Source: Methanomassiliicoccales archaeon (GTDB lineage Archaea; Thermoplasmatota; Thermoplasmata; Methanomassiliicoccales; UBA472). Taken from it: a stretch of 14,540 nt of DNA. Location of the stretch: contig JAJRAL010000107.1 of assembly GCA_028679935.1 (NCBI GenBank), positions 1-14,540 of the forward strand. Reading direction: 5' to 3'. The notes beneath the pieces are model-generated. The model did not search any database. It saw only the letters and a list, made by a program, of their open reading frames with translations, and was not told where the DNA came from. Position 1 is the first letter of the stretch; each line of letters opens with the position of its first letter. Below are positions 1 through 6,561 of this stretch, one piece after another. A program made the position numbers and the translations under genes.

Positions 1-11
1 GACGTTTCCCG

Positions 12-455
12 CTAAGTCAGGCGCTTCTCCAAGTAGAACGCGTCGAGGCTCTTCCCGTAATAGTCTGGTACGGTCCCCTCGATATGGAACCCGCTGTGCA
101 GGTAGAGGTTCAGGGCAGGGACGTTCGCCACCCCGACCTCCAGGGCCAGCTTCTTGGACCCCCAGCTTCTTGCCATCTCCTCCATCAGCCTCATCAGCTC
201 TCTCGCGATACCCCTGAGGCGGTGCTCCGGCAGGACGGCGAGGGAGATGATTCTGGCGGACCAACCGACCTCCTCGTTCAGCAGCATCCCGTAGCCAACG
301 ATCTCGTTGCTCTCCTCCGCCACGTACGTAGTGACGGACTCCTCCAGCAGCAGGCTCTCGACCAGCTGCCGGCTGAAGCCCTTGGCACCGAAGCAGATCC
401 GCTCGATCCTCATGAGCTGCTTCATGTCGTCGATGCTGCCCTCCCGCAAGTGCAC
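12..455 (-). CDS. rimI: RimI/Ard1-like GNAT N-acetyltransferase
   Basis: A 147-residue single-domain GNAT acetyltransferase, predicted to move an acetyl group from acetyl-CoA to a protein N-terminus, as archaeal RimI/Ard1 enzymes do. The acetyl-CoA loop (motif A) is visible as AVLPEHRLRGIARELM, about residues 72-87, matching the R/Q-x-x-G-x-G/A pattern. It is followed by the typical LEVGVANVPALNLYLHSGF segment with the Asn and Tyr of the family C-half. Length is normal for RimI. The start is GTG, preceded on the minus strand by GTTAGAGGG; an internal ATG at residue 11 is possible but would cut the first strand. It is divergent from asnS across a gap of about 110 bases. The substrate cannot be told from sequence; another small-substrate GNAT remains possible. 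Confidence 0.85.
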   Translation of the reverse strand: MHLREGSIDDMKQLMRIERICFGAKGFSRQLVESLLLEESVTTYVAEESNEIVGYGMLLNEEVGWSARIISLAVLPEHRLRGIARELMRLMEEMARSWGSKKLALEVGVANVPALNLYLHSGFHIEGTVPDYYGKSLDAFYLEKRLT

Positions 456-568
456 GGCCCTCTAACCCATCTTGTCCACGCTAAAGCTATCGCCGGACGC
501 GACCGGGTAGGAACGGCCGCGGGGCGACCGAAAGCAAGAGATACTGGGTACGTGGTTTGGCTCGCTTG

Positions 569-1867
569 ATGAGCGAGGCCCTTTGCATCGGCCGCGTCCT
601 CTCGTCGTCCAAGCCGGGGGACGAGGTCACGGTCCGCGGTTGGATATACCGCACCAGGAGTTCCGGTGCGATCGTCTTCGCGGTCCTCCGCGATTCCACC
701 GGTATCATCCAGGTCACGGCGAAGAAGGGCAACCTGCCGGACGAGGACCTCGACGCAGCGAAGTCGGCGCTGATCGAGTCTTCCGTGAGCGTGGTCGGAA
801 AGGTGGCCGAGGACAAGCGCGCGCCCGGCGGGATGGAGGTCCGCGCATCATCGTTCAGGGTCATAGGGACCGCACAGCCCTTCCCGATCACCGAGTACCA
901 GAGCGAGGAGCTGTTGCTCGACAACCGGCACCTCTGGATCAGGTCCCGCGAGCAGAACGCGGTGATGAAGATCAAGGCCTCGATCATGGAGGGCGCGAGG
1001 GAGTGGCTCAAGGAGAACCGCTTCACCGAGGTCACGCCGCCGATCTTCACTCAGAATGCGTGCGAGGGCGGGGTCACGCTCTTCAAGCTGAAATACTTCG
1101 ACGGCGAGGCGTATCTGAGCCAGAGCGCTCAGATGTATCTCGAAGCGCTGATATTCTCGCTCGAGCGCGTTTATTCGCTGACGCCCTCGTTCCGGGCCGA
1201 GAAGTCCAGGACCACCCGTCACCTGACGGAGTACTGGCACCTCGAGCTGGAGGAGGCCTGGACGGACAACGCGGGCAACATGGAGATCCAGGAGGGTCTC
1301 GTCTCCGCGATGGTGCAGAAGGCCGTCAAGGACCGACGGGAGGAGCTCCTCCTGCTGGGTAGGGATCCGGAGACGCTCAAGGAAGTAGTGCCGCCGTTCA
1401 AGCGGGTGAAGTACTCCGAGGTCATCGAGTCGCTCCGGGCGAAGCAGTTCGACGTCTCGTTCGGCTGCGACCTGGGCGCGGTGGAGGAAAGGGCGGTGAC
1501 CTCGGAGGAGAGGGTCCCGGTCTTCGTCACCAACTTCCCGAAGGAGTGCAAGGCGTTCTACATGAAAGAGGACCCGGACGATCCGAGGACGTACAAGTGC
1601 GCCGACCTGCTCGCGCCCGAGGGCTACGGCGAGGTCATCGGGGGAAGCGAGCGCGAGACCGATCTGGCGAAGCTGGTCGAGAGGCTCGAGGCGCAGGGCG
1701 TACCGATCAGCGTCTACGAGTGGTATCTGGACCTGAGGCGGTACGGTTCCGTTCCTCACTCCGGCTTCGGGCTGGGCGTCGAGAGGATCGTGCGCTGGGT
1801 CTGCAAGCTCGAGCACATCCGCGACGCGGTGCCATTCCCGAGAACGGTCGCTAGGGCCTATCCCTGA
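569..1867 (+). CDS. asnS: Asparaginyl-tRNA synthetase, archaeal type
   Basis: A class IIb aminoacyl-tRNA synthetase that charges tRNA-Asn in the cytoplasm. Residues 1-105 form the OB-fold anticodon-binding domain (VRGWIYRTR, RDSTGIIQV). The catalytic domain follows: motif 1 near FTEVTPPIFT (152-161), motif 2 FRAEKSRTTRHLTEYW (208-223) and motif 3 GFGLGVERIVRW (399-410). The blocks YLSQSAQMYLEALIF, CADLLAPEGYGEVIGGSERE and YGSVPHSGFGLG, with a PFPRT...YP end, match archaeal AsnRS rather than AspRS. The ATG at 569 gives 432 residues; an in-frame TTG at 557 would add four. No clear Shine-Dalgarno site is seen. The last 10 bases overlap the convergent M20 hydrolase gene. A dedicated AsnRS suggests direct charging of tRNA-Asn rather than obligatory transamidation. 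Confidence 0.93.
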   Translation: MSEALCIGRVLSSSKPGDEVTVRGWIYRTRSSGAIVFAVLRDSTGIIQVTAKKGNLPDEDLDAAKSALIESSVSVVGKVAEDKRAPGGMEVRASSFRVIGTAQPFPITEYQSEELLLDNRHLWIRSREQNAVMKIKASIMEGAREWLKENRFTEVTPPIFTQNACEGGVTLFKLKYFDGEAYLSQSAQMYLEALIFSLERVYSLTPSFRAEKSRTTRHLTEYWHLELEEAWTDNAGNMEIQEGLVSAMVQKAVKDRREELLLLGRDPETLKEVVPPFKRVKYSEVIESLRAKQFDVSFGCDLGAVEERAVTSEERVPVFVTNFPKECKAFYMKEDPDDPRTYKCADLLAPEGYGEVIGGSERETDLAKLVERLEAQGVPISVYEWYLDLRRYGSVPHSGFGLGVERIVRWVCKLEHIRDAVPFPRTVARAYP

Positions 1868-2928
1868 GCGAACCGGCGGGCCGCCTCGGCGTATACTTCC
1901 GTCGCGCGCTCAAGCTTGAAGCGTTCGACGTACTCGTCATCGACGTGCGCCATGTTCAGCCCGCCTGGGCCGCACACGATGACGTTGGGATTCTGGGCGG
2001 CGTACACCGGCGCCTCGGTCGCGTACGGTACGACGATCAGGTCGGCGCCCGTCAGCTCCTTCATCGCGCGAGAGAGCTCGCTGTCCTGGTCCGCCTCGTA
2101 CGCCTCGAGCTCGTACAACATCTGGATGTCGTAGTCCTCGCCCATCAGCTGATCCATGATTATCGTCCTCACCTTGCGGTAGGTGAGAGGCGTCGGGAAC
2201 CTCGCGTCTATCTCGACCTGACAATTGTCCGGCACGACGTTGCTCTTCGTGCCGCCCTTGATCATCGATACACAGACCGTCAGGTCGTCCGACTGGATCT
2301 CCGGGACGGTGGGGAGCCTTGCCAATTTGTCGAGGAGCCTTCCCATCCTTGAGATCGCATTGTCCCCCAACCAGGGCTGACTGGCGTGGGCGGCGGTGCC
2401 GTGGGTGGTGAGCTGGAAGCGCGAGATGCCCTTTTCCTTATAGGCCGGCAGTAGGTCGGTAGGCTCGCCGATCAGGACGCCCTTCGCTTTCCAGAGCAGA
2501 TCGAGCTCTGACAGGGCGAATGCCCCGGTCATCTTCTCCTCTTCATCCGTCGTGAGGAAGACGCTGAACACGACGTCCTCCTTCATCAGCTCGGTCGAGG
2601 CGTGGAGCATCGAAGCGACCGCACCCTTCATGTCCGCCGAGCCGCGGCCGAAGATCTTCCCTCCCTCGACCTCCCCCTGCTCCCTCGTCCACCTCTCACC
2701 GACGGGAACGGTATCCAGGTGACCTGAGAGAATCATTCCTCCCTCGCCGTTCGTAGCGCAGAGGGCGGGCATCGACCTCTCTCCGTGGACCGAGACGTCC
2801 ATCCCCAGGTCCTCGAGCCAGCCCTTGACGAAAGATGCCACCGGCTTCTTGTCGTCCCTGAAGTCGCTGGGCCTATCCAGCAATTCTCTCAGGGTGTTTA
2901 CGACCGAGGCCGTGGTCTTCCTTGCCAT
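1858..2928 (-). CDS. M20 family deacylase (ArgE/DapE type)
   Basis: A 356-residue two-domain metallohydrolase of the M20/ArgE/DapE family, which removes acyl groups from amino-acid intermediates such as N-acetylornithine or N-succinyl-diaminopimelate. The dinuclear zinc site is complete: GHLDTVP (His70, Asp72), GRGSADMKG (bridging Asp99), TTDEEE (catalytic Glu129, metal Glu130), IGEPTD (Glu155) and NMAHVDDE (His328). The dimerisation lid, about 165-275, carries the conserved His181 in THGTAAHAS. ATG start with GGAGGGACGGGG just upstream. It lies 13 bases after gcvT on the same strand and could be co-transcribed with it. No other arginine or lysine biosynthesis gene is nearby, so the substrate is open: acetylornithine, succinyl-DAP or a carrier-bound LysK-like substrate. 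Confidence 0.9.
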   Translation of the reverse strand: MARKTTASVVNTLRELLDRPSDFRDDKKPVASFVKGWLEDLGMDVSVHGERSMPALCATNGEGGMILSGHLDTVPVGERWTREQGEVEGGKIFGRGSADMKGAVASMLHASTELMKEDVVFSVFLTTDEEEKMTGAFALSELDLLWKAKGVLIGEPTDLLPAYKEKGISRFQLTTHGTAAHASQPWLGDNAISRMGRLLDKLARLPTVPEIQSDDLTVCVSMIKGGTKSNVVPDNCQVEIDARFPTPLTYRKVRTIIMDQLMGEDYDIQMLYELEAYEADQDSELSRAMKELTGADLIVVPYATEAPVYAAQNPNVIVCGPGGLNMAHVDDEYVERFKLERATEVYAEAARRFAQG

Positions 2929-2941
2929 CCCCGTCCCTCCG

Positions 2942-4129
2942 TCACTTCTTGACGAATGGCGGGGTCACTACCTTCGCCGGGAAGATGCCCTCGCGTATCC
3001 GTATGTCGATCGCTCGCCCGGGCTCGTCGAAAGGCGGCCTGACGTAGCCCATGGCGATGCCCTTCTTGAGGCACGGGGAGAGCGTGCCGCTCGTGACCTT
3101 GCCGATCATCTTTCCTTCCGAAAGCAGCTCGTAGCCATGCCTCGGGATCCCCTTGTCGATCATCTCGAGGCAGACGAGGCGCGGATAGTCTCCTGCCTCC
3201 TTCTGTTTGATTAGAATGTCCCTGCCGATGAAATCGTGGTCGAGCTTGACGACCCAGTGCGGGCCAGTCTGCATCGAGGTCTCGCTTCCGTCGAAGTCGG
3301 TGCCGGAGAGCAGGTAGCCCTTCTCCAACCTGAGCGTATCCCTCGCGCCGAGCCCCGCCGGCTTGAGGCCCAGATCCTTCCCCGCCCTGAGCAGGATATT
3401 CCAAAGCGGGACTGCCGAGGCATTCTCGACCAAAATCTCGAACCCATCCTCGCCGGTGTAGCCGGTCCTGGAGACGTAGCAGAGCTCGCTGTACTCGCCA
3501 ACCGAGCCCTTCGTTCCGGGGCGGCACTGCCTGGTGATCGTGTCGCAGAGGATGCCCGACTGCTGGAACCCCTCTGTCAAGCCTTTCGACAAGGCTCCCT
3601 CGGCGAAGAGCTCGATGAACGCGCCGGTGAAGTGCTTCATCGCGCCTATGTCCGTGAAGGTGAGGTTCTCCATGATCTCGAGCGCCTTGGGGCCCTGCAC
3701 CGCGATCGAGGCGAGCCGGCGCGAGACGTCGATTACCTCCTGCCCGGTGGAATGCTTCTTCACCCAGTCCAGCACCTTCTCGGTGGTGGCGGCGTTGGGC
3801 ACCATCAGGTACTCGTCCTGGATCCAGTGGTAGACGATGGCGTCGTCGATGATCGTTCCATCATCGCGCAGCAGGTGGCCGTAGACGGCCTTGCCCACCG
3901 GCGCGTCGTCGATGTCGTTCGTCATCAGGCGGCGGATGAGCTCCTTCGCCCCCGCCCCTCTGATTATGATGTCGCCCATGTGCGAGATGTCGAAGATGCC
4001 AGCGGCCTTGCGCACCGCGATGTGCTCGTCGATGATCGAGGTGTATTGCACCGGCATGTCCCAGCCCGCGAAGCCGATCATCCTGGCCCCGAGCTTGACG
4101 TGCTCCGCGTGGAGCGGTGTCTCGTTCAT
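2942..4129 (-). CDS. gcvT: GcvT-type aminomethyltransferase (glycine cleavage T protein)
   Basis: Predicted folate- or pterin-dependent aminomethyltransferase of the glycine cleavage system. The N-terminus TPLHAEHVKLGARMIGFAGW (residues 4-23), the DISHMGD segment, the catalytic-Asp block DDAIVYHW (95-102) and RTGYTGEDGFEI (221-232) are all GcvT signatures. The C-terminal beta-barrel ends with IGKVTSGTLSPCLKKGIAMGYV. The ATG at 4129 gives 395 residues and the normal family start; an in-frame GTG at 4141 would add four. GGGTGG lies upstream. Odd feature: residues about 172-217 form an extra segment of roughly 40 residues with Cys195, Cys202 and Cys217, where bacterial T proteins pass almost directly into the TGYTGE strand. 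No gcvP or gcvH is in the window, so coupling to glycine cleavage is inferred from family only. Confidence 0.88.
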   Translation of the reverse strand: MNETPLHAEHVKLGARMIGFAGWDMPVQYTSIIDEHIAVRKAAGIFDISHMGDIIIRGAGAKELIRRLMTNDIDDAPVGKAVYGHLLRDDGTIIDDAIVYHWIQDEYLMVPNAATTEKVLDWVKKHSTGQEVIDVSRRLASIAVQGPKALEIMENLTFTDIGAMKHFTGAFIELFAEGALSKGLTEGFQQSGILCDTITRQCRPGTKGSVGEYSELCYVSRTGYTGEDGFEILVENASAVPLWNILLRAGKDLGLKPAGLGARDTLRLEKGYLLSGTDFDGSETSMQTGPHWVVKLDHDFIGRDILIKQKEAGDYPRLVCLEMIDKGIPRHGYELLSEGKMIGKVTSGTLSPCLKKGIAMGYVRPPFDEPGRAIDIRIREGIFPAKVVTPPFVKK

Positions 4130-4160
4130 GGTCCCGACCACCCAGATGATTACTGGATGC

Positions 4161-4168
4161 GCTTAAAG
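4161..4168 (-). promoter_or_regulatory. Probable TATA element for gcvT
   Basis: On the minus strand the bases read CCTTTAAGC, about 35 bases before the gcvT ATG. With the usual archaeal spacing of about 25 bases, transcription would begin near 4138-4141, leaving a leader of about ten bases. This also argues against the GTG start at 4141. Weak consensus, so only moderate support. Confidence 0.45.
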
Positions 4169-4197
4169 GCTTTGGGAGCCTGGTTTGTCGGGCGGAA

Positions 4198-5373
4198 TCA
4201 GGAGCCTAGCAATTGCTCCAGGCGCTCCTTGAGGACCTTCGCCGGTATATCAGGCAGGGAGATGTACGTCGTACGCCCCCCGCCGCTCGGGTCGCCGACC
4301 ACGCGCGATGAGATCAGGCCCTCGTTCGCCAGGTCCTGGATGTAGGCCCAGAACTGCGTGTGCGCCCTGGCCTTCTCCCCCGCTTCCTCCGCCGCGACAC
4401 GGTAGACCTTCTCCACCTCGCCCGTCGTGACGTACGCCTGATCCTTGATGGCGCGGGCGATCGAGAGGAGCACGATCTTGCGCTGCCTATCCAGTTCCTC
4501 GATCTTGCTCTCCGTGACGACCGAGTAGGTGAGCGCCTTCGCCGCGCGCACGTGCTCCGCCGTTAGCTCGTTCGCCCTCTCCTCCTCCGCCAGCATCGCC
4601 GCCTTCTCCAGCAGCTCGATGGCGAACCGCGCGTCTCCGAACTCCGATGCGATATCGCCGATCAGCGCCAGCGATTCCTCGCCGATCGCGTTGGGGAACA
4701 ACGCCAGGGCGGCGCGGTCCGCCACGATGTCCGTCAGCTCCTTCGCATTGTATCGCTCGAAGAGGATCGCGTTCGCCCGCTTGAACGTCGAAGAGGAGGC
4801 TGCATCTAGCATGTCGAGGACGTACTTCTGCGAGACGAGTATCAGGGAGAGCGACGCCCTTCCCCCGACCCGCTCCTCGTCGAACCGCGACAGGTCGTAG
4901 ATGAGGTCGCTCGCGCCTTTCCGCAGCAATACGTCAGCCTCGTCGAGCACGACGACCAGGTGCACCTTGCGCTTGTCGATGTGCTTTCTCAGCGATCGGA
5001 GCATCTCCGCTGAAGAGAACCCCCTGTCCGGGAAATGCTCATCGAAGTGCGTCACCAGCCTCAGCAGGACGCTGCTCTCCGAGTTCCTCTGGCGGCAGTT
5101 GACGATGACGAAGTCGACCGCCCTCTCCTTCTCCTGCCCTTCCTTGACGAAGTCCAGGCAAAAGCGCTTCGAGGTGGCCGTCTTTCCCGTACCGACCGGG
5201 CCGATGAGGAACGCGGTCTGCGAGGTGCCCTGCTCCAGCACCGGGCGGAAGAGCATCCAGAGTTTGGCGAGCTGCGGCTCGCGGTGTATCAGGCGGTCGG
5301 GCACGTAGTCGAACGACAGCTTCGACGGGTCCTTGAGGACCCGCGCCCCCCGCTCCTGGTATCCCGCGTTCAT
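4198..5373 (-). CDS. cdc6: Orc1/Cdc6 replication initiator
   Basis: Archaeal origin-binding AAA+ ATPase, 391 residues, which recognises origin boxes and recruits the MCM helicase. Visible elements are the N-terminal FDYVPDRLIHREPQL region, Walker A GPVGTGKT (58-65), Walker B VVLDEAD (141-147), sensor 2 GDARFAIELLEKA (246-258, Arg249) and a C-terminal winged-helix domain from about residue 300 (TTGEVEKVYR to RTTYISLPD). The sensor-1 strand reads LILVSQKY, with Gln where many family members have Asn. The start is ATG; GAGGTC and AGAGG lie upstream. The gene borders the AT-containing gap 5374-5699 with origin-like boxes, the arrangement expected for a cdc6-linked origin. A minus-strand TTAATA at 5453-5458 could be its TATA element. 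Confidence 0.93.
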   Translation of the reverse strand: MNAGYQERGARVLKDPSKLSFDYVPDRLIHREPQLAKLWMLFRPVLEQGTSQTAFLIGPVGTGKTATSKRFCLDFVKEGQEKERAVDFVIVNCRQRNSESSVLLRLVTHFDEHFPDRGFSSAEMLRSLRKHIDKRKVHLVVVLDEADVLLRKGASDLIYDLSRFDEERVGGRASLSLILVSQKYVLDMLDAASSSTFKRANAILFERYNAKELTDIVADRAALALFPNAIGEESLALIGDIASEFGDARFAIELLEKAAMLAEEERANELTAEHVRAAKALTYSVVTESKIEELDRQRKIVLLSIARAIKDQAYVTTGEVEKVYRVAAEEAGEKARAHTQFWAYIQDLANEGLISSRVVGDPSGGGRTTYISLPDIPAKVLKERLEQLLGS

Positions 5374-5507
5374 TTCCTCTTGACCTCAGCAATCCGGAGA
5401 ACGGCCTGGTGTGAGCTTCAGTCCACTCCGTCGCACAGAGGGCGATTGACCGTATTAACCATAGCGAAGGGCCGCTGGCAACGCGGGAGGCGAATTAGAA
5501 GTGGGGG

Positions 5508-5560
5508 AATGCGAAAAGGATGTCCACTTGGTTCGGAAGGGGTCAATCCTTTCGCGCATT
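5508..5560. repeat. Imperfect inverted repeat enclosing an ORB-like box
   Basis: The left arm AATGCGAAAAGGAT (5508-5521) and the right arm ATCCTTTCGCGCATT (5546-5560) are nearly reverse complements, differing by one inserted base and one substitution. The 24-base centre holds the ORB-like box at 5523-5542. Flanking G-run (5503-5507) and C-run (5565-5568) extend the symmetry. It may be part of initiator binding geometry. Confidence 0.55.
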
Positions 5561-5648
5561 TCTGCCCCAATCGCCGACCCTGGAAGTGCTATATTAACCC
5601 ATCTTCAGAAAGCATCGGCGAGGCTGTCGAAATGTCACGGGTGAAAGT

Positions 5649-5656
5649 AGTTATAT
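5649..5656 (+). promoter_or_regulatory. Possible TATA element for the 110-residue gene
   Basis: AGTTATAT on the plus strand lies about 48 bases before the ATG at 5700. Normal spacing would put the transcription start near 5678. A G-rich stretch (AAGGGGG, 5685-5691) just before the start could serve as a weak ribosome binding site. Confidence 0.35.
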
Positions 5657-5699
5657 CCCCGAAGGTATGATTTGCCAGCAAGTCAAGGGGGCCTCATAG

Positions 5700-6032
5700 A
5701 TGGTAATGGATACGATGCTCAAGAGCACGATTGGCGTCTCGAACACCGAGGACCTCATCATCGAGGCGGTGCGCGACCTCATCAAGGACGAGATCAAGAG
5801 GTACATCCGGCAGAAGATCGAGGAGAACCCGGCGATCAAGAGGGAGATGAAGGAGGCCGTCGGGGAGTTCATCGACGCGAAGGCGCGCGAGGCGTACGCG
5901 ATCATCAAGCTCGGCAAGTGCGCCGCGGAGCTCGGCATCCAGGTCGTCCCGCCGGAGATGAAGGAGAAGCTGGGCAAGGATCTCGCATCGCTCGTCGAGA
6001 AAGAGATGAGCCAGGTCTTCGAGAAGATGTGA
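5700..6032 (+). CDS. Uncharacterised helical protein next to cdc6 and the origin candidate
   Basis: I do not recognise a named family. The 110-residue product is almost entirely predicted alpha-helix and strongly charged: a short N-terminal segment STIGVSNTEDLI (9-20), a long helix through residues 18-43 (EAVRDLIKDEIKRYIRQKIE), a second helix about 44-80 ending LGKCAAELGI, then VVPPEM and a final helix to the C-terminus. It has no signal peptide and no membrane segment; one Cys at 74. Codon use and GC look like its neighbours and the reading frame is clean, so it is very likely real. Start ATG at 5700; ATGs at residues 3 and 6 are alternatives. It lies across the gap from cdc6, which makes a role near replication conceivable, but that is only position-based inference. 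Confidence 0.8.
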   Translation: MVMDTMLKSTIGVSNTEDLIIEAVRDLIKDEIKRYIRQKIEENPAIKREMKEAVGEFIDAKAREAYAIIKLGKCAAELGIQVVPPEMKEKLGKDLASLVEKEMSQVFEKM

Positions 6033-6066
6033 GAAGGCCTTTTCTGCCCTCATGGCTTGCACTTGT

Positions 6067-6088
6067 CTCTCCCTACATGAAGGGAGAG
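6067..6088. repeat. Perfect 8-bp stem-loop in the convergent gap
   Basis: CTCTCCCT-ACATGA-AGGGAGAG is a perfect inverted repeat with a six-base loop. It sits between the 3' ends of the helical protein gene (+) and rpl12 (-), so it may act in 3'-end formation or stability of either transcript. No long T-run follows on either strand. Confidence 0.55.
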
Positions 6089-6121
6089 CTGATCGATGAT
6101 TGTCAGAGAAAGTCTTGTCAC

Positions 6122-6135
6122 GGGGCCGAAGCCCC
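6122..6135 (-). other. Stem-loop with UUCG tetraloop downstream of rpl12
   Basis: On the minus strand the bases read GGGGC-TTCG-GCCCC, a five-base GC stem closed by the very stable C(UUCG)G tetraloop. It lies about 100 bases after the rpl12 stop in the direction of transcription. It is followed by GACAAGACTTTCT rather than a strong T-run, so it is either a 3' stability element or part of a structured RNA; an intrinsic terminator is less certain. The whole stretch 6033-6234 holds no gene I can support. Confidence 0.5.
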
Positions 6136-6234
6136 GAAGGGGTTTGAGGAGGTCCGCGGGTCCCGAGCACGTAGGATGCCGGCCGGGCCGTTGGACCAGG
6201 GATCGGAAAGGCGGGGCGAAGTGCCTCGTCCGGC

Positions 6235-6543
6235 TTAGCCGAACAGGGCGCCGAGGCCGGCTGCAGCCTCTTCCTCGCTGACCTGCTCCTTCTTCTCCTC
6301 TTCCTTCTTCGCTTCCTTCTTCTCGCCTGCTGGGGCAGCTGCGGGAGCGGCGGCCGGAGCGGCCACTACTGCGGCGCTCGCGATTGCCTCATCGATGTTC
6401 ACTCCCTCGAGGGAAGCGGTCAGGGCCTTGATCCTGGCGGCGTCCGGTGAAACACCGGCGCTCTGTAGGACAGCGGCGACCGACTCCTCGTTGATCTGCT
6501 TACCAGCGGCGTGGAGAACCAGGGCGCTGTATACGTATTCCAT
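6235..6543 (-). CDS. rpl12: Ribosomal protein L12 (P1), P-stalk
   Basis: Archaeal L12/P1 of the ribosomal stalk, 102 residues, which binds P0 as dimers and recruits translational GTPases. The N-terminal dimerisation half begins [15 protein letters not shown] and includes the [14 protein letters not shown] helix. An Ala/Pro hinge (about 58-73) leads to a charged Glu/Lys segment and the conserved tip [10 protein letters not shown]. The same tip ends L10 in the neighbouring gene. ATG start preceded by a strong AAAGGAGGT at 6550-6558. It is the last gene of the rpl1-rpl10-rpl12 run, 18 bases after rpl10. Confidence 0.97.
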   Translation of the reverse strand: MEYVYSALVLHAAGKQINEESVAAVLQSAGVSPDAARIKALTASLEGVNIDEAIASAAVVAAPAAAPAAAPAGEKKEAKKEEEKKEQVSEEEAAAGLGALFG

Positions 6544-6561
6544 TTTTCTACCTCCTTTGTC

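Larger units (their letters stand above)
5374..5699. other. Candidate replication origin (cdc6-linked intergenic region)
   Basis: This is the longest gene-free gap of the interior and separates cdc6 (-) from an unknown gene (+). It holds two boxes of the form TCCA-N7-CG-N3-GGGG in opposite orientation (5523-5542 on plus, 5565-5584 on minus). That spacing equals the TTCCA-GTGGAAA-CG-AAA-GGGG layout of archaeal origin recognition boxes as I remember them. Weaker partial matches lie at 5422-5442 and 5476-5490. The octamer TATTAACC occurs twice (5453-5460, 5592-5599) and could mark easily melted DNA. The location beside cdc6 fits archaeal origins. No binding data; the boxes differ from the Sulfolobus and haloarchaeal consensus in the central bases. 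Confidence 0.5.

Noticed and set aside
557..568. TTG at 557 as the asnS start
   Set aside because: No ribosome binding site favours it, and the ATG at 569 gives the usual family length; it cannot be excluded.
1858..1867. Ten-base overlap of asnS and the M20 hydrolase gene
   Set aside because: Short convergent overlaps are common in compact archaeal genomes; both proteins end normally.
6091..6125. C/D-box guide RNA suggested by CTGATCGATGATTG
   Set aside because: Only a partial C-box-like match; no convincing paired D, C' and D' boxes at the right spacing.
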